A stretch of 64,000 nt of DNA from Ascarosepion bandense (Eukaryota > Mollusca > Cephalopoda > Sepiida > Sepiidae): positions 7,823,001-7,887,000 of the forward strand of contig JBBBDQ010000224.1 in assembly GCA_037127315.1 (NCBI GenBank). Direction: 5' to 3'. This document shows positions 11,703 to 20,672 of the stretch, piece after piece (position 1 is the first letter of the stretch; each line of letters starts with the position of its first letter). The translations under genes and the position numbers were made by a program. The notes below the pieces were generated by a model that saw only the letters and a program-made list of their open reading frames with translations, was not told where the DNA came from and ran no database searches.

Positions 11703-11790
11703 CCCTTTGTTGCATATTGGTTACAATTGTAACTAATATGCAACAAAGGTTAGAGAAAGGTTACAATTGTAACCAATATGCAACAAAGGG
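11703..11790. repeat. Nested palindrome with 31-bp perfect arms
   Basis: Arms 11703-11733 and 11760-11790 are exact reverse complements (outer words ccctttgttgcatattgg and its complement). Each arm also contains the self-complementary core gttacaattgtaac. The left half is itself a near-perfect palindrome of about 42 bases centred on acaattgt, so the unit reads as two tandem palindromes as well as one large hairpin. There is no coding content. It may be a very small MITE or a foldback formed by replication slippage. Confidence 0.85.
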
Positions 11791-11966
11791 TAAAATACTA
11801 TCACGAATTAAATATTGGTACATATTTTTTGTTAAACTAAACGTTAAAAATTAATAATAATTTTACCAAAGATTGAATGTTCTTTAGATGTTAAAAAAAA
11901 ACAAAAAAAAACAGACAAACAAGTACTGTAAAAGTCATGGGCCTATGAAACATGACTCACAGATTA

Positions 11967-12177
11967 CAGGGTGGTTCAAAGGTAGGTGGACAGTAAATAA
12001 TAACAATTACTTTGAAGTTTCATATACAATTATATTTACTAATACAATTATTGCATTGACAATTACATTTTATTGTTTACAATAATAGCTATACTATACT
12101 TATAATGAACACCACTGTACTAATATAACGTATACACAAACTTATTTCACCTAAGGTTCTCCTACTTTTGGTCCACC
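11967..12177. mobile_element. Candidate MITE of about 210 bp
   Basis: The left end ggtggttcaaaggtaggtgg and the right end, which reads ggtggaccaaaagtaggag on the other strand, are imperfect inverted repeats matching at about 17 of 23 positions. The interior is AT-rich and non-coding. The arrangement suits a mariner-type non-autonomous element. I found no clean target-site duplication. Confidence 0.35.
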
Positions 12178-12939
12178 GCATATAAATTCTTTACTTCCTC
12201 AAATACACCGTAAGCCAGGGCTTCCGCTGTATTAACCAAGGTCTGAGCGATGAAATGTGACGTCACAGGAGTAGAGCCATGAATCAGCGTAGCAGCCGTC
12301 TTTCGCTTCATGACAACGTTGATAATCAAAAAGTCGTTTTTTTAATAAAGATTTTAAAACTTTTAAAATGTAGCAAGAAAAAAAGAAAGACACATGTTTT
12401 GATTTATACTGGTTTTAATTCTAATTAAAATTAAGAAAAACAATAATTAATAAGAAAATAAACATCATTGTTGACTACTGACTGTCGGTCGTGTTTGTAA
12501 ATAAACACAGTTTTAAAGACTAAATTTTTCTTTTATTCGTCTAAATTCTAAACACAATTTAACAAACACTGCTTAAATTTTTATATTTTTAATTTAATTA
12601 TGAAAAATTACAATCACTTTTGTTTTAATTGCAAGAATTTTTAAATCAGAATCACTCAAATATAGCAATCAAGCAACCATTATAATTTAGGAACAAACAA
12701 GAAGCAACAATAAATAAGCAAAAATTATTAATTAAAAATATTTAAAAAATGCAACAATTTAAATTCAAGCAAATTAATTCAAACTAAATAAGTTTAAGTT
12801 ACTGTTTTTGAAAAATCAAACTTATAAAAGTCTTTTTATGTCTCAAAATTCAGTTGAATGTTTGAAGTTTTTGTTGTTTTGTTTTTTTTTACTTAACTTC
12901 TTACAAGTAATATTATCATTTTCCTTGCTACAAAAATTA
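12178..12939. other. Unassigned DNA with a consensus CRE motif
   Basis: A GC-richer patch at 12200-12330 contains the full palindromic tgacgtca (12258-12265), the consensus site for CREB/ATF factors. It has no associated gene that I can see, so function is not implied. The rest is AT-rich. It may be the 3' non-coding part of the P-type relic to the right. Confidence 0.4.
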
Positions 12940-12980
12940 TTTAATAATGCATTAGAAGAGCTCCAGACAATCATTTATTT

Positions 12981-13403
12981 TTATTTTTTCAATGCTGTGA
13001 CCTTCACCACATGAGTCAACATGAAAGAAAGTTCATCATTAGCCAAAACATCCAATGTTATGTTCATAGACAATTTTCTTTGATTCATTGAATGAAGAAA
13101 ATAAGGATTCTTTACAAATTTATTAATAACAATATAATTGTATAGTACTAAATTTGTTGTTACATCATTGAGATATAAGAGAGAACCTCTATTAATTCCT
13201 TGAAAATAACTGTTTCAGGTAGCATATCAACTCTTCCTGATACTAAACTTTTGCAGCTATAACATTTCATTTTGTTTTAAAACGGTATAACAGCAATAAC
13301 TAAAATATATTATAACAGGCAGGAATTCTTTGCACTGATGAATATCATTATCAGTTACATCTATGTTAAATTTATAAACATCTAAATTTTGTTCCTCTGT
13401 CAT
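12981..13403 (-). pseudogene. P-element/THAP9-like transposase, C-terminal region, frameshifted
   Basis: Reading right to left, the first frame begins MTEEQNLDVYKFNIDVTD and contains HQCKEFLPVIIYFSYCCY before a stop (13257). A +1 neighbour frame carries CYSCKSLVSGRVDMLPET. A third frame, about 75 codons open, contains FQGINRGSLLYLNDVTTNL and LDVLANDELSF and stops at 12981. A last shift gives CGEGHSIEKI. The hydrophobic I-x-G-Y-like segment followed by C-x-x-C, then R-G-(G/S)-L and a helical tail, is the C-terminal layout of P/THAP9-type transposases. At least three frameshifts or stops break it. Without a profile search the family call is strong but not certain. Confidence 0.6.
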
Positions 13404-13429
13404 TTCATTCCAATTCACTTCTTTCCAAT

Positions 13430-13558
13430 TCAATTCTTCAAATTAATACTTTGATTGTTAAAAGGCAGGCTAAGTTTTAAAACAGACAACATTCTTAGTT
13501 TTTTTTCGCATTCAAATAATTGACGGATAGAGATATTATTGATAACCAATTTATGAAA
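13430..13558 (-). pseudogene. P-element/THAP9-like transposase, upstream segment of the C-terminal region
   Basis: This is a 42-codon open stretch containing FHKLVINNISIRQLF and LKLSLPFNNQSINLKN, ending in TGA. It lies immediately upstream of the MTEEQN frame on the same strand and reads naturally into it across one frameshift. It has no catalytic residue that I can assign. Farther upstream a few codons (LPNILECFKCIFF, around 13600-13640) may continue it before the sequence turns into AT-rich noise. Confidence 0.5.
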
Positions 13559-13640
13559 TAAAAATATATTTTTATCTTTCAAAAAAGATACACTTAAAAC
13601 ATTCTAGGATATTTGGTAATTCAATTACATTTTTAATATA

Positions 13641-14677
13641 TTTTAATAGTAAAAAATTAAAAAAAGTAAAAATTAATGTTTCTATTTCATTTATGATGTT
13701 AAACTGTTTATAAAAAGTCATTTTTTTGTGAAACTCTTTTTTGGTTAATGTTTACTTACTAATAATAAACCAACCATAAAAGAATTATTCTTAAGTTAAA
13801 ATTCTAATTTTTTATTTAAAATTTTTTTTATTTCCAATTTTTTCTATGGATTAATATCGATAATTAACTTTCAAATTATCAAAAGTAGGAACCAAATGTT
13901 TGGAAAATATTTTTGAGGCTGTTCATTTTGTGCTAAATATTTTAAAAATTAGGTTTTAAATTTCAAGTGTGGTGTGATTTAGGCCTTTATGTTTCAAATA
14001 AATTCAAAAATTGTTAAGAAATAATAGGTTTAAATAAAGTTTAAATAATCATTTTCAAGTTTAAATTTTCGATAATAGTGACTTAACTTTTGTAACAAAT
14101 AATTTCACGGAGTTTTCAAATAAAATACCTTAAAAATAAAACAAATTCTTTTAAAATTGACTAAAATATAAATTTTGGAGATTTTGTTAATACAAGGAAA
14201 AGAATAAAAAATAATTCAGGAATATTTTTTCATGTTTAAAAATGATTCATAAAGTTGCAAATATAGAAAAATAAGTTTTTATACCTTCGTTTTCTAAGAA
14301 TTTGTTCAACATTTCATTGAAAAGAAAACACTATTTTCTTAAATAAAATATTAATAAAATATTAATTCAAATATTTTTAGAAAATATAATGTTTAACAAC
14401 TTTTTTGGCTTCGGTTTAAGTTTTAAAACATTTCGAAAAAAACTTACAAACGAATAGCCATATTTAAATTTTATTTCTTTTAATTCAGATATTTTTTAAG
14501 ATAATTTTTATTTCAATTTTATTCAAAGAAATAAAAATAATACCTTATTTTATTGTATTAATTTAAAAGATATAAACAAAGTGCTTTCTTTCTTGTACTA
14601 CGGCAAAACTAATTTTTTAGCAAATTTTGATTTTAGCGCCTGTTGAAATAAATGGTGATAAAATTTTAACTACTCAC
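13641..14677. other. AT-rich gap inside the P-type relic
   Basis: There is no frame longer than a few dozen codons and no motif on either strand. If the THAP exon ended at its apparent splice donor, this could be an intron plus decayed central exons. Confidence 0.4.
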
Positions 14678-14830
14678 TTTGCTAAATGGACTTGGGGTAG
14701 AATTCTCCCTTTTAATGGCATGTTTTCATTTATCAAATAAATGTTTATTTTTTGGAAACGACAAACAATGAACTTTCGGTCCATTTTTATAATTCCCTTT
14801 GAAATTTGGTACCACACAAGGGGAAGGCAT
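14678..14830 (-). pseudogene. THAP zinc-finger domain exon, inactivated
   Basis: From an ATG at 14830 the frame reads MPSPCVVPNFKGNY, then KVHCLSFPKNKHLFDK, a TGA, then KHAIKRENSTPSPFSKV. THAP domains start M-P-x-x-C-x-x-x-x-C and carry a F-P-x(7-9)-K-W-x-x-A-I-x-R core, followed by the C-x-x-H pair in the next block. Two diagnostic residues are lost. The second zinc Cys is Phe (TTC), and the invariant Trp is a TGA. Just after SKV the sequence is gtgagt, a good splice donor, which suits an intron before the C-x-x-H half. The longer frame upstream of the ATG (to 14983) is probably 5' untranslated. Confidence 0.7.
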
Positions 14831-14983
14831 GTTTGGTTCTGAAAATAAGTCAACGCTAACGGACGCTGTGTAGTAATTAAAACAGAACTCTACTAAGTGT
14901 GGCGTCAGCAAGTCAACTTTAATCATAGAACAGGCATTGGTTAATACAGCAGGAGGCCCTGCATAAGCTCTTCTTACATTCAT

Positions 14984-15588
14984 GTATATATAGTTTTTGC
15001 AATTAATTTTATTCCCGATACACGATCAACAATACTAGGATTTACTTAGCTAACTGTACAGAATTCAATTTAAGGTGCAGACATACATGACACTCCGTTC
15101 TGTTTTAATGAGGCGTTTTTTCAAAATGAAATCATGTCTTTTAAGTAAAAATCCACAAGAGACCGTTTTAAAAAAGAAATTACTTGACTATAAATATCAA
15201 TCAATATTAATGAAGGCCAAATTAAAGCAAAATAAATTGATATATTTCTAATTATGCCAAGATGTTGAGATTTGGAGATTTCACCACCACGTGACAGTGA
15301 CATTTTTATGCTAGAAAGATGTTTTGAAAGAAGTTACGCATATACGAGAAGGTGGTGAAAAAATCTCTGCAACGAACAACCACTTCGAAAATATAACAAT
15401 ATAGTCAAAAATTACAAATTTTTCAGCACACTTATATAAGATGTTTTATTAGGTTCCACCAGGGTCTATGTGTTTAATTTTTCATTATATATTTACAATT
15501 TATGACTACATTGTTGCTTATACGGAAATAATTTGTCGAGAAACTATTGGTGTTTTTGCTTTTGTAATTTCTTTGTTATTTTTTTTTT
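14984..15588. other. No recognisable feature
   Basis: The 60-codon minus-strand frame 15121-15303 has no motif. The rest has no structure I noticed. Confidence 0.5.
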
Positions 15589-15780
15589 AATCATTTCACC
15601 CCGAGGAAGGCAGAAACGCCACTGATGTGCAGGGGGTTACATAAATGTAGAAAGATTAATTAGAAAAGAGTGAGGAGTACAAGCTAGTTAGAAAGGAACA
15701 ATAGAAAGCTGAGAAAGCAGGTGCAATTACAGATACATGGGCGGAGAGAACGTGAAGATTATACAGGGGAGGGGAGAGAG

Positions 15781-16580
15781 CTAGAGTCCAGTTGTTAGTA
15801 GGTGAGTATTAACTTTGCTTTTAAATTTCTGGAGGTCGTAGCCGTCAGGAAAGCAAGAATACGGGAGTGAGTTCCACAGGCGGGAAGTGCGAGAGAGGAA
15901 GCTGCAGGAGTAGAATTGTCGTCTGCATTTGGCTAACCTGACTGTGAATGGGTGGGACCCAGTTGCCAGTCTGGTTGCACGGGTAAACACCTGTTGAGGA
16001 GGCATCGGTGACTTAAGCTCATCCGAGCAGAAGCCATGAAAGTATTTATAGAAGAGACAGAGGGAGGCCACATTTCGACGATGGGAAAGTGGCTGCAGTC
16101 GAGTCGCCAGATCAGTACCTATCACATTACAGACTCTCCTTTGGAGCTTGTCAAGAACACTGAGGAGAACGGCAGGGGCACCTGACCATAAATGGCAGCA
16201 GTACTCCATGCACGGACGGATGGTTGACTTGTATATATGCAGGATGGATTCAGGTAGAAAAACATCCTGGATCGACATAGTGACCCAATCTTCTTAGCAG
16301 TAGATTTTGCTATGGATTCGATATAGTGGTTCCATTTGAGGTCTGAGGACAGGGTAAGGCCGAGAAGGCGCAGTGTATTGCTCTCCGGGAGAATCATCTG
16401 GTCCATGCTTATGGGAGGCAGAAGAGGTTGCCTGTAATGGTTGACAGACAACAGCTTGGTCTTTGAGGAATTGAAGTTGACAAGCCACTTCTTGCCCCAG
16501 TTCACCACAGAGTGTAGATCCCGCTCAAGGTCAGCAGCGAGAGATGCCTACTTGGGACTTGATCTCATCTTGGAGGTCGT
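15781..16580 (-). pseudogene. Reverse transcriptase thumb and C-terminal region of the same element, frameshifted
   Basis: After the deletion the frame continues VNWGKKWLVNFNSSKTKLL and LLGLTLSSDLKWNHYIES, standard for the reverse-transcriptase thumb of CR1/Jockey-type elements. A one-base shift near 16258 in a T-run moves it to the frame of LPESILHIYKSTIRPCMEY. That frame ends in FLSRTSRLWNSLPYS, then a basic tail and a stop at 15781. The last 165 codons are undamaged. Plus-strand frames here (16441-16698, 16751-16942, 17261-17449, 17983-18198) are shadows. Confidence 0.8.
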
Positions 16581-18558
16581 TGATGAAAATAAGGAAGAGC
16601 GTCGGGCCCAGGATAGAGCCTTGTGCGACACCAGCATTCGTGCTGTAGGACGAAGAGGCACGCCCATTCAGAACGACCTTCATTTTGCGGTTATTTAAGA
16701 AAGATTGGATTAGGTCAAGCAGGCGACCGGTAATACCATAACCGCGTAGTTTGCATAGGAGGCCAGGGTGCCAAACCCGGTCGAAAGCCTTGGAGATGTC
16801 CAGAGCAACCGCTCGAGCCTCGTCAGACTCATCAAGGGCCTGTAGCATGTACTCCGTTACAGTTGTTAGCAGGTCGGCTGTGGACCTGTCAAATCGGAAT
16901 CCATATTGCCTGTCGGAGAACAGTTTGTGGGCGGTGAGATGATGAACTATTTCAGCATTGATTATAGCCTCGAATACTTTCCTGAATATCGGTAGAAGAC
17001 TGATAGGGCGATAGTTGGATGGGTCCGAGGGTTCACCACAGTTCTTAAAGACAGGAACGACTGAGGAGAATTTCCAGCATGCAGGAAAGCAGGAAGCAGA
17101 AAGGCAGTAGTTAAACAGTTTAGAGAGGACAGGGGAAAGTTCAGGGGCACACCTCTTAAGGACTATCACCGGGATTCCATCGTCTCCACACGCCTTATGG
17201 GGGTCGAGTTTTGAAATTACTCGGGATACTACTGTCGGGGTAATATATACGTCGTGCAGTTTGGCCTCAGTTCTAATAGGGAAGTCGGGTGGGTGTACTC
17301 CGGACGAGTCGAATGTGGAGTTGGATGAGAATCTGCGGGCAAAGCACTCAGCTTTGTCCGCAGATGACGTGAGAACATCAAATCCATGGATTAAAGGAGG
17401 TATTGAGGATTTCCTATTGTTGAGCACTCGTTTACAAATCCTCCAATAGTCCTTGGAGCCGAACTTGCGGTCAGCTATGTGCTGTCGCATTCTCTCAGCA
17501 AACAACTGTTTGGCGTCATTTAGGGTTCTCTTGCACTCACTGCGAGCAGATGTGAACAGGCGCCTATTGTGATCAGTTGGCTGTCTCCGGAATAGACGGA
17601 AGTAATGGTTCCTGTGGGCAATGGCGGCTGGGCAGGCCGGAGAGAACCACGGAGAGGAATGAGGTTTTAAGCAATACTTCCTGGTGGGTATGAAGGCATC
17701 AATGCCAGCTTTCACCCATGACGAGACCTCAGAGGCACAGTCATCAACTGATAGGTCAAACACTTTTCCCCAAGGGACGTCACAGAGGAAATTGCGAAAG
17801 GCATCCCAGTCAGCTTTTTGGTAGAGGTAGGAGGTTCTATAAGTAGGGGGCTCCTGGGGGGAGTGAGATTGGAAAGAAATACTGAGGGAGACTACAGCGT
17901 GGTCGGAGTTGCCGAGAGGGCAAAGCTGCGAGACTTGACAGGCGTCGGGCGCAGAGGTGAAACATATATCTAGCAGCGAGGAATGACCCGAGGGTGTGCT
18001 TGGGAAGCGAGTGGGGAAGTCCACAACTTGCGTAAGGGATTGGGAAATAGCAAAGTTCATGGCGTGAATGCCCGCCGAATCAGTAACGGCGTTTTCAAGC
18101 CACTCAGAGTGATGGGCATTGAGGTCTCCAAATACAAATATGTGGGCAAATGGGTGATAGGAAATAGCCTTATCTATGTCGTCTGCAATGCTATCTAGTA
18201 GGGAGCTGTCAGGAGAGGAGGGAGAACGGTAAAGGAAGAATAGGTAGCTAACCGAACTGAGGAGAGACAAGCGGAGACATATGTATTGGTGGTCAGTAGA
18301 TTCGAGTGAAGTCACCCTAGTTATGGGGAAGTGTTCGCTGACATAAACACTCAGCCCATGCATGTGGACAGTGGAATCCTTCCTTAAAAGGGGAAGATAG
18401 CCAGGGATGAAGAGGTCAGAGGAGGGAATAGCTGAGTTGAGGTTAGTTTCGCAGAGCGCGAGGATGTCAGGGGACTTTTCATGCAGGAACGCTTCTACAC
18501 TAGGAAAGTTAGTACGAATGCCTCGGATATTAGTGAAGGAGAGGTTGAGAAAGGTGTT
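16531..18558 (-). pseudogene. Endonuclease-reverse transcriptase ORF, 5' truncated and missing the FxDD box
   Basis: The frame is open from the truncated 5' edge (SFTNIRGIRTNF and LALCETNL precede the first Met at 18363), giving about 675 codons. The endonuclease domain shows N-x-R-G, the E of CETNL, FGDLNAHHSEW (about residues 78-88 from that Met) and GNSDHAVVSL (151-160), the APE-type D-x-N and S-D-H motifs. The reverse transcriptase shows SNYRPISLLP (449-458), AVALDISKAFDRVWH (518-532) and AQGSILGP (580-587). The frame runs IFINDLQDEIKSQVG, then stops. The FADD-containing block that should follow is absent. The sequence resumes in another frame at AADLERDLHSVVNWGKKW, so the deletion removed the catalytic aspartates. 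Confidence 0.85.
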
Positions 18559-18560
18559 TC

Positions 18561-18740
18561 ATATTTTCGCTTAAATTTAGATATATGAGCATTCTATATA
18601 TAGGATACTCTCATATATATATATATATTTATATTAATAAGCTGTCTAAAATGGCGGCAACATATATATTGATGTAACTTCTATTGAGTATCTGATATTA
18701 AAACATAAAAATACAGCCCGCCGAGCGTGACCGGAGAAAA

Positions 18741-18837
<97 letters not shown>

Positions 18838-19360
18838 AAATAAATACACAACGGTCTCTATTATAATAGAGGATATATATATCTATATTTATATATATTA
18901 TTGCTCGGCTATATAATCATTGCAAAAAAAATAAAAATGCACTGTTAACACGCAGCAAGAGCTTTCATAATTGATCGTAAAATTTAGCAACTAGTAGTAA
19001 AAAGAATGAACTAAGCCGACGCTGCCTCGCTATTGTCTTTCTATCCATGAATGTTACAGGAGGGAAATATATAACGGTCTTTATTATCATAGAGAAGATT
19101 ACCACTTAAAAAAGACATGAAACTTAAATCTGCAATGTAACGTCCCTAAAAAGCAACACTTCATGTTGCGGTTCATACGGTCGGTTTACTTCTTTTTTAT
19201 CTTATTTTCTTTGATAATGCCGTTGTCTTTTCGACCAGTTAGTGTTTTTGTCCAGTTTTTGTTGTCTTTAATAAATAGGCTCTTTTGCTGGTGGAGCATC
19301 AGTTTCAAATTCCAAAAATTTCTGCGAGAGATGCCCTTCTCTGCAAGCAGTGTTTTTGGA
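18561..19360. other. Microsatellites and unassigned DNA
   Basis: It contains an (AT)n run at 18742-18777 continued by a (GT)n run to 18834, and shorter AT runs near 18615 and 18870. A T-rich frame at 19163-19369 has no motif. No gene is recognised. Confidence 0.6.
18742..18834. repeat. (AT)n(GT)n compound microsatellite
   Basis: About 18 AT units are followed by about 28 GT units with one early interruption. The Thr-His repeat frame across it is an artefact. Confidence 0.97.
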
Positions 19361-19412
19361 AGTCCATGATCACCTACGTTCTGAAGGGACAAGGCACATG
19401 AACAAGAAGAAG

Positions 19413-19442
<30 letters not shown>
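19361..19442 (+). mobile_element. 3' tail of the (GAA)n-tailed non-LTR family
   Basis: The words agtccatgatcacctacgtt, ctgaagggacaaggcaca and then a pure (AAG)n tract of about 13 units repeat the end of the elements at 42740-44456 and 57193-57890. There the C-terminal coding sequence runs into the same tail. Only about 40 bases of body remain, so this is an extreme 5' truncation. It lies about 120 bp before the first detectable codons of the next element. Confidence 0.65.
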
Positions 19443-19443
<1 letters not shown>

Positions 19444-19559
19444 TGATTTCTAAAAGCTTTTTTATTCTAACTCTTTCATCAACAAGGGTTTTTCACCCAC
19501 AAAATTTTGGGCCATTGGATATTTTTTGCTAGCAATTCCCTGTAAACACTAAAGTTGTT

Positions 19560-20672
19560 TTGTGTGAGATTCCTGTAGATCAGCAATTGTGTGAAGATAA
19601 TGCTGTAAATTTAGAGGTGCTGGAAAGATGGGACCTGAATCAGTTACAAGACGACAATAAAACGAGTTCAGAACACATTAAGCAGAACTATTTTACGGAA
19701 AACAATAACAGTATACAAGAAGCCAAGGAAGGCATCAAGAACCATATGTCAAATACAAAATATTGCAATGGAGGAAGGAGAACAGCTCCCAAAAATTACA
19801 ACCAACAAAGTATAACCTCGAAACTATTAAGCTCTACAATGCAGCACTCAAATTAATTTTGGATAAAGAAGACACTCATATAAATCTCAATGAAGCAATA
19901 TATGCATCAGCAATAGCAACAACAAAAAAATTGAACATCAAATTAAAAACAAGGCAGTCTCGCAGACATGAATATCCACCTTGGAAAATAAAAATAAAAA
20001 TAGAAATCGAACAACTTAGGAGTGAACTCGATGAACTGACAAGAGGAATAAATGTAAGAACTAGGAAAAGCAGAAGAGTCGAAAAAAAATACAACATTAG
20101 AAATGAAAATGAAGTCCTATCAACTAAGGAAAAAATAAAGCAAACAATACAACTGAAGGCTCGAAGAATAAGACGCTATGAGAAAAGATAGATCAAGATT
20201 CTACAGACAAAACAAGATTTTTCAAACCGATGCAAAGAAACTTTACAGGCAAATAAGTAAAAAAAGAACTGAGGTGACAGTCCTCTCCAAAAAAAAAAAA
20301 TGGAAGAAGTTATACAGTTCTGGGAGAAAATATTGGCTTGCCCTAAAGAACATAAAAAAGAAGTAGATTGGATTGCACAAGAGATAGAACAACTCAAAAA
20401 TAAACCGGAACAGACATCGGTTAGAATTCCAGAAGAGGATGTTAAATGTGCACTGAAAAAAAGCACACAATTGGAAATTTCCAGGTATAGATATAATTCC
20501 TAACTGTTGACTATATTATTTAAATACAGCACATAAAAAACTAGCCAAAGAACTTCAAGAAATGGTTGACGATCCCACTACAATTCCTGCATGGATGACT
20601 AAAAGAATTACATTTTTTCTACCCAAGAATAGTGACACAAACAACCCGAAAAACTACAGACCAATTACATGA
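19560..20672 (+). pseudogene. N-terminal third of the RLE-type ORF, frameshifted
   Basis: Three frames carry successive pieces: first VDQQLCEDNAVNLEVLERWD, then ETIKLYNAALKLILDKED and EYPPWKIKIKIEIEQLRSEL, then a Lys-rich run with YWLALKNIKKK. Next comes DVKCALKKS, which shifts at an A-run to HNWKFPGIDIIPN. A TGA and a second one at 20670 (inside YRPIT-stop-LPTTYK) interrupt the start of the reverse transcriptase. The W-K-x-P-G-x-D and N-Y-R-P-I-T blocks are the normal entry to the polymerase domain. Many A-runs (for example 20289-20300) are the likely sites of the shifts. Confidence 0.7.

Larger units (their letters stand above)
12940..14983 (-). mobile_element. Decayed P-element/THAP9-like transposon
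   Basis: Two coding relics on the same strand have the order expected of a P-superfamily transposase. A THAP zinc-finger domain lies at the 5' end (14678-14830). C-terminal transposase segments follow at 12981-13558. About 1.1 kb of AT-rich DNA between them has no recognisable catalytic region, so the central RNase-H-like/GTP-binding part is either deleted or beyond recognition. I could not identify the 31-bp-type inverted ends or the 8-bp target duplications known for P elements. An alternative is a host THAP-gene pseudogene, but the linked C-terminal half favours a transposon. Confidence 0.6.
15589..18560 (-). mobile_element. APE-type non-LTR retrotransposon (CR1/jockey-like), defective
   Basis: This is a block of higher GC content. 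In order on the minus strand it has an AP-like endonuclease, a reverse transcriptase and a C-terminal domain with an R-T-S-x-L-W-N-S-L-P signature. After the stop comes a 190-base 3' untranslated region, which ends in a short A-run (ttatttttttttt on the plus strand near 15578-15590). The 5' end is cut inside the first endonuclease motif near 18560, the common 5' truncation of target-primed elements. No target-site duplication is obvious. Two coding lesions are described in the component entries. The clade (CR1, Jockey, Rex or similar) is not resolved. Confidence 0.85.

Noticed and set aside
12258..12265. Consensus CRE site as evidence for a regulated promoter
   Set aside because: No gene start is recognisable nearby. 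An eight-base palindrome by chance or within a transposon is at least as likely.
16441..18198. Four plus-strand frames of 60-85 codons
   Set aside because: They lie antisense to the well-supported non-LTR element on the minus strand.
18646..18849. Thr-His repeat frame
   Set aside because: It comes from the (GT)n microsatellite, as do those near 22391-22981 and 46656-46919.
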